A DNA stretch of 9,205 nt, from positions 1-9,205 of the forward strand of contig WTIY01000134.1 of the NCBI GenBank assembly GCA_011525065.1. Reading direction: 5' to 3'. Below are positions 6,719 through 9,205 of the stretch, piece after piece (position 1 is the stretch's first letter; each line of letters opens with the position of its first letter). The notes beneath the pieces are model-generated. The model made no database searches. It was not told the origin of the DNA and saw nothing but the letters and a program-made list of their open reading frames with translations. The position numbers and the translations under genes are program-made. This DNA comes from Flavobacteriales bacterium. Its GTDB lineage: Bacteria > Bacteroidota > Bacteroidia > Flavobacteriales > Flavobacteriaceae.

Positions 6719-7579
6719 ATGACCGACACCTTAATTATATTGGCTGCAGGGGCTTCTTCTCGAATGAAAAAATCACTCGAAGCCATGACAGCTTCGGATT
6801 TGGAATCACAACTGGGTAAAGCCTTATTAGACAAACGCCATAAAGGATTGATACCATTAGATTCTCAAGGAAGAACGGTCATTCATTTGCTCATGGAGCA
6901 AGCGGCACTGGCCCAAGTCAAACGTATTATTTTTGTGATTCAACCACCTGGATCAGGGTTTAAATCCCATTTAAATTCGGCCAAGAGCCATGAAACCACA
7001 AAAAACCTATCGATTGAATTCGCTTATCAGCATGTCCCTGATTCAAGGGAAAAGCCGCTAGGAACAGCAGATGCACTCTATCAGTGTATGACTCAATTTC
7101 CAGAATTGAAACAGCAGGAATTCATGGTCTGCAACGGGGATAATGTTTATTCAAAGAGGGCGATTAATCTGCTACGATGCGCCAAAACACCAAATGCCTT
7201 AATTGGTTATCATCGATCAGGCCTGAAATTTTCTCTGGAGAAAATAAAGAGTTTTGCTCTATTGAGTACTGGAGTGTCCGGCGAACTTATGGATCTTATT
7301 GAAAAACCAGACGAGCAGACATCACAAAGAATTTTATCTCAGCAATCCAATTTATTAGTCAGCATGAATTTGTGGAAATTCTACGGCTTGGATCTTTGGC
7401 CTGCCCTAATACAATGCCCAATGCATCCAGAGAGATTGGAAAAAGAATTGCCCAAAGCCGTAACCATCATGCTGAATACGGCCCGTATAAAGTTTCAAGT
7501 GGTCAATGTGAAGGAACATGTACCCGATTTGACTCAAGCCAGTGATATAGAGCAAATTCAAGCCTTTCTTGAACCGTAG
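6719..7579 (+). CDS. Sugar-1-phosphate nucleotidyltransferase (NTP_transferase family)
   Basis: This 286-residue single-domain protein is expected to turn a sugar 1-phosphate plus an NTP into a nucleotide sugar and pyrophosphate in the cytoplasm. Visible family marks are the N-terminal loop IILAAGASSRMKK (6-18), the Lys42-containing segment KGLIPLD (42-48), PLGTADAL (113-120), the metal-binding aspartate in NGDN (139-142), EKPDE (195-199) and the SMNLW strand (215-219). Two things are unusual: the loop has SSRM rather than the common GTR, and about 23 residues separate it from KGLIP, longer than in RmlA or GalU types. There is no C-terminal left-handed beta-helix, so no GlmU-type acetyltransferase activity. 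It lies 9 bases after the kinase stop, and the pairing suggests that it uses the kinase product. Base specificity is unknown; UTP would fit a GalNAc route. Confidence 0.82.
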   Translation: MTDTLIILAAGASSRMKKSLEAMTASDLESQLGKALLDKRHKGLIPLDSQGRTVIHLLMEQAALAQVKRIIFVIQPPGSGFKSHLNSAKSHETTKNLSIEFAYQHVPDSREKPLGTADALYQCMTQFPELKQQEFMVCNGDNVYSKRAINLLRCAKTPNALIGYHRSGLKFSLEKIKSFALLSTGVSGELMDLIEKPDEQTSQRILSQQSNLLVSMNLWKFYGLDLWPALIQCPMHPERLEKELPKAVTIMLNTARIKFQVVNVKEHVPDLTQASDIEQIQAFLEP

Positions 7580-7580
7580 C

Positions 7581-7644
7581 GGCTGATCCTAGACCTCAGC
7601 AAGGACCCATTTAATTCTAAATCTCTACGTGCTAGGATTAAGCC
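7581..7644. repeat. Inverted repeat between convergent genes, possible bidirectional terminator
   Basis: The left arm GGCTGATCCTAG (7581-7592) pairs with CTAGGATTAAGCC (7632-7644), 12 against 13 bases with one mismatch/bulge near the middle, around a 39-base loop. The left arm begins two bases after the nucleotidyltransferase stop, and the right arm contains the aconitase TAA and a second in-frame TAG. The placement suits a shared transcript end, but the loop is long, there is no clear T-tract, and the arms are not GC-rich. Confidence 0.3.
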
Positions 7645-9205
7645 TTATTTTGAGCTTTGATTAAATTCAAGGCTGAGCCATGTCTAAACCATTCTATTTG
7701 CTGTGCATTATAGGAATGATTGACTTTTATCTCATCTGTACTGCCATCTGCATGCTTTGCTAAAAGGGTTAAGGCTTGTCCAGGCGCAAAGTTCTCGATG
7801 TCAATCAAGCTAAGGATGTCATCTTCCTTTATGAGGTCGTAATCTGATTCCTGTGCAAAGGTTAAAGCCAGCATCCCCTGTTTTTTCAAATTGGTCTCAT
7901 GGATGCGCGCAAATGATTTCACCAAGACGGCAGCAACCCCCAAGTGACGTGGCTGCATGGCGGCATGTTCGCGAGATGAACCCTCCCCGTAATTGTGGTC
8001 TCCCACAACGAGAGTCATGATACCTTGATTCTTATATGCTCTTTGGGTCTCTGGAACAGCACCGTACTCACCGGTCAATTGATTTTTTACAAAATTGGTT
8101 TGATCGTTAAAGGCATTCACTGCGCCGATCAATGTGTTGTTCGCAATGTTGTCTAAATGCCCGCGATAACGCAACCATGGCCCTGCCATAGAAATATGAT
8201 CTGTGGTACATTTGCCCTTTGCCTTGATCAAAAGTCGCATCTGCTGAACGTTTTCATCCGTAATCGGAACAAAGGGGGTTAAGAGCTGCAAACGATCTGA
8301 ATCATCGGCCACCACCACTTCGACATGACTGCCATCTTCTTCAGGAGCAATAAATCCATTATCCTGAACCTCAAAGCCTTTTGGTGGTAATTCCCATCCT
8401 GTCGGCTCGTCAAGCATGACCTCTTGGCCCTCTTCATTGATCAGGGTATCGGTCAATGGATTAAAATCCAATCGTCCAGCAATGGCTATGGCCGCAGTAA
8501 GCTCCGGTGAGGCCACAAAGGCGTGGGTATTAGGATTGCCATCCGCTCTTTTAGCAAAATTCCGATTGAACGAGTGTACGATTGAATTCTTAGGGGCATT
8601 TTTGGGATCTTCATATCTGGCCCACTGACCTATGCAAGGTCCACAAGCATTGGTAAAAATTTTGGCATCTAGCTGTTCAAAAATTGACAGTAAACCGTCG
8701 CGCTCAGCGGTAAAACGCACTTGCTCAGATCCTGGATTAATGCCAAATTCTGCTTTAGTTTTCAATTTTTTATCTAAGGCCTGTTGGGCGATTGAAGCTG
8801 CTCGAGACAAATCCTCGTATGAAGAATTTGTACAAGACCCGATAAGACCCCACTCGACTTTAAGCGGCCAATCATTCTCTTGGGCCTTTTGGGTCATCGT
8901 CCCAACCTCTGTAGCTAGATCTGGGGTAAACGGACCGTTTAATTGCGGCTTTAACTGAGATAAATCAATATCAATGATTTGGTCAAAGTAAGCCTCTGGA
9001 TTATCATAGACCTCCGGATCTGCCGTTAAATCGTCTTTTATGCTATTGGCCAAATCCGCCACCTGATCTCTTCCGGTGGCACGCAAATAGCGCTCCATGG
9101 ACTCATCATAACCAAATGTGGAAGTTGTGGCACCAATTTCTGCACCCATATTACAAATGGTTCCTTTTCCAGTACAGGACAAGGCCTGAGCTCCTGGTCC
9201 AAAAT
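7638..9205 (-). CDS. acn: Aconitate hydratase, mitochondrial type (5' part outside the window)
   Basis: This is the 4Fe-4S TCA-cycle enzyme interconverting citrate and isocitrate. The frame is open to the right edge; reading back from there gives FGPGAQAL before SCTGKGTICNMGAEIG, so the TTG at 9182 is an internal Leu codon, not a start. About 522 residues are visible of an expected roughly 755, leaving the first third outside. Counting from that Leu, the cluster cysteines are Cys117 (GSCTNSS), Cys180 and Cys183 (ACGPCIG). The swivelling C-terminal domain has KGKCTTDHIS (322-331), NYGEGSSREHAA (397-408) with the catalytic serine and substrate arginine, and KSFARIHETNLKKQG (422-436). These match mitochondrial aconitase more closely than bacterial AcnA or AcnB. 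The gene is intact in the window, ends with TAA plus a TAG two codons later, and converges on the sugar operon. Confidence 0.95.
   Translation of the reverse strand, partial: FGPGAQALSCTGKGTICNMGAEIGATTSTFGYDESMERYLRATGRDQVADLANSIKDDLTADPEVYDNPEAYFDQIIDIDLSQLKPQLNGPFTPDLATEVGTMTQKAQENDWPLKVEWGLIGSCTNSSYEDLSRAASIAQQALDKKLKTKAEFGINPGSEQVRFTAERDGLLSIFEQLDAKIFTNACGPCIGQWARYEDPKNAPKNSIVHSFNRNFAKRADGNPNTHAFVASPELTAAIAIAGRLDFNPLTDTLINEEGQEVMLDEPTGWELPPKGFEVQDNGFIAPEEDGSHVEVVVADDSDRLQLLTPFVPITDENVQQMRLLIKAKGKCTTDHISMAGPWLRYRGHLDNIANNTLIGAVNAFNDQTNFVKNQLTGEYGAVPETQRAYKNQGIMTLVVGDHNYGEGSSREHAAMQPRHLGVAAVLVKSFARIHETNLKKQGMLALTFAQESDYDLIKEDDILSLIDIENFAPGQALTLLAKHADGSTDEIKVNHSYNAQQIEWFRHGSALNLIKAQNKA

Noticed and set aside
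9180..9182. TTG as the start of a 514-residue aconitase
   Set aside because: The frame continues to the right edge with FGPGAQA, which matches the aconitase sequence just before the SCTGKGT motif, so the TTG is an internal Leu codon.

Overview
The window looks like chromosomal DNA from a member of the Bacteroidota, most likely a flavobacterium-like lineage. The evidence is a mitochondrial-type aconitase, a CvfB-type S1 protein placed directly after menD, a Tat-exported GH109-type glycosidase of the Elizabethkingia kind, and two perfect copies of the TAnnTTTG box (both TATCTTTG) in front of minus-strand genes. No RNA gene, insertion sequence, CRISPR array or phage gene was found. Coding density is high. 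The only gaps are about 194 bases (4054-4247) and about 58 bases (7580-7637).

Left half, minus strand (4053 down to the left edge): a tight menaquinone (vitamin K2) cluster read right to left. It consists of a hotdog thioesterase closely resembling E. coli MenI/YdiI, an isochorismate synthase (MenF type), MenD, and a CvfB-like S1/winged-helix RNA-binding protein cut by the left edge. The first two genes abut with no spacer and menD and cvfB overlap by four bases (ATGA), so co-transcription and translational coupling are likely. A Bacteroidota-type promoter box lies upstream of the thioesterase. A second box lies in the ICS/menD junction, so close to the menD ATG that a transcript from it would be nearly leaderless.

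Centre, plus strand (4248-7579): a three-gene run diverging from the men genes. It has a Tat-signal Gfo/Idh/MocA protein with all the hallmarks of a GH109 NAD-dependent N-acetylgalactosaminidase, a galactokinase-like GHMP kinase starting 2 bases after it, and a sugar-1-phosphate nucleotidyltransferase 9 bases further on. Read together they suggest release of an amino sugar (perhaps GalNAc), anomeric phosphorylation, and activation to a nucleotide sugar. The enzyme families are visible in sequence; the substrate chain is inference. No transporter is present to link the exported glycosidase to the two cytoplasmic enzymes.

Right end, minus strand (7638 to the right edge): the C-terminal two-thirds of aconitate hydratase, with its three cluster cysteines and the catalytic serine motif; its N-terminus lies outside the window. 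It converges on the sugar operon, and a long-arm inverted repeat sits between the two stop codons.
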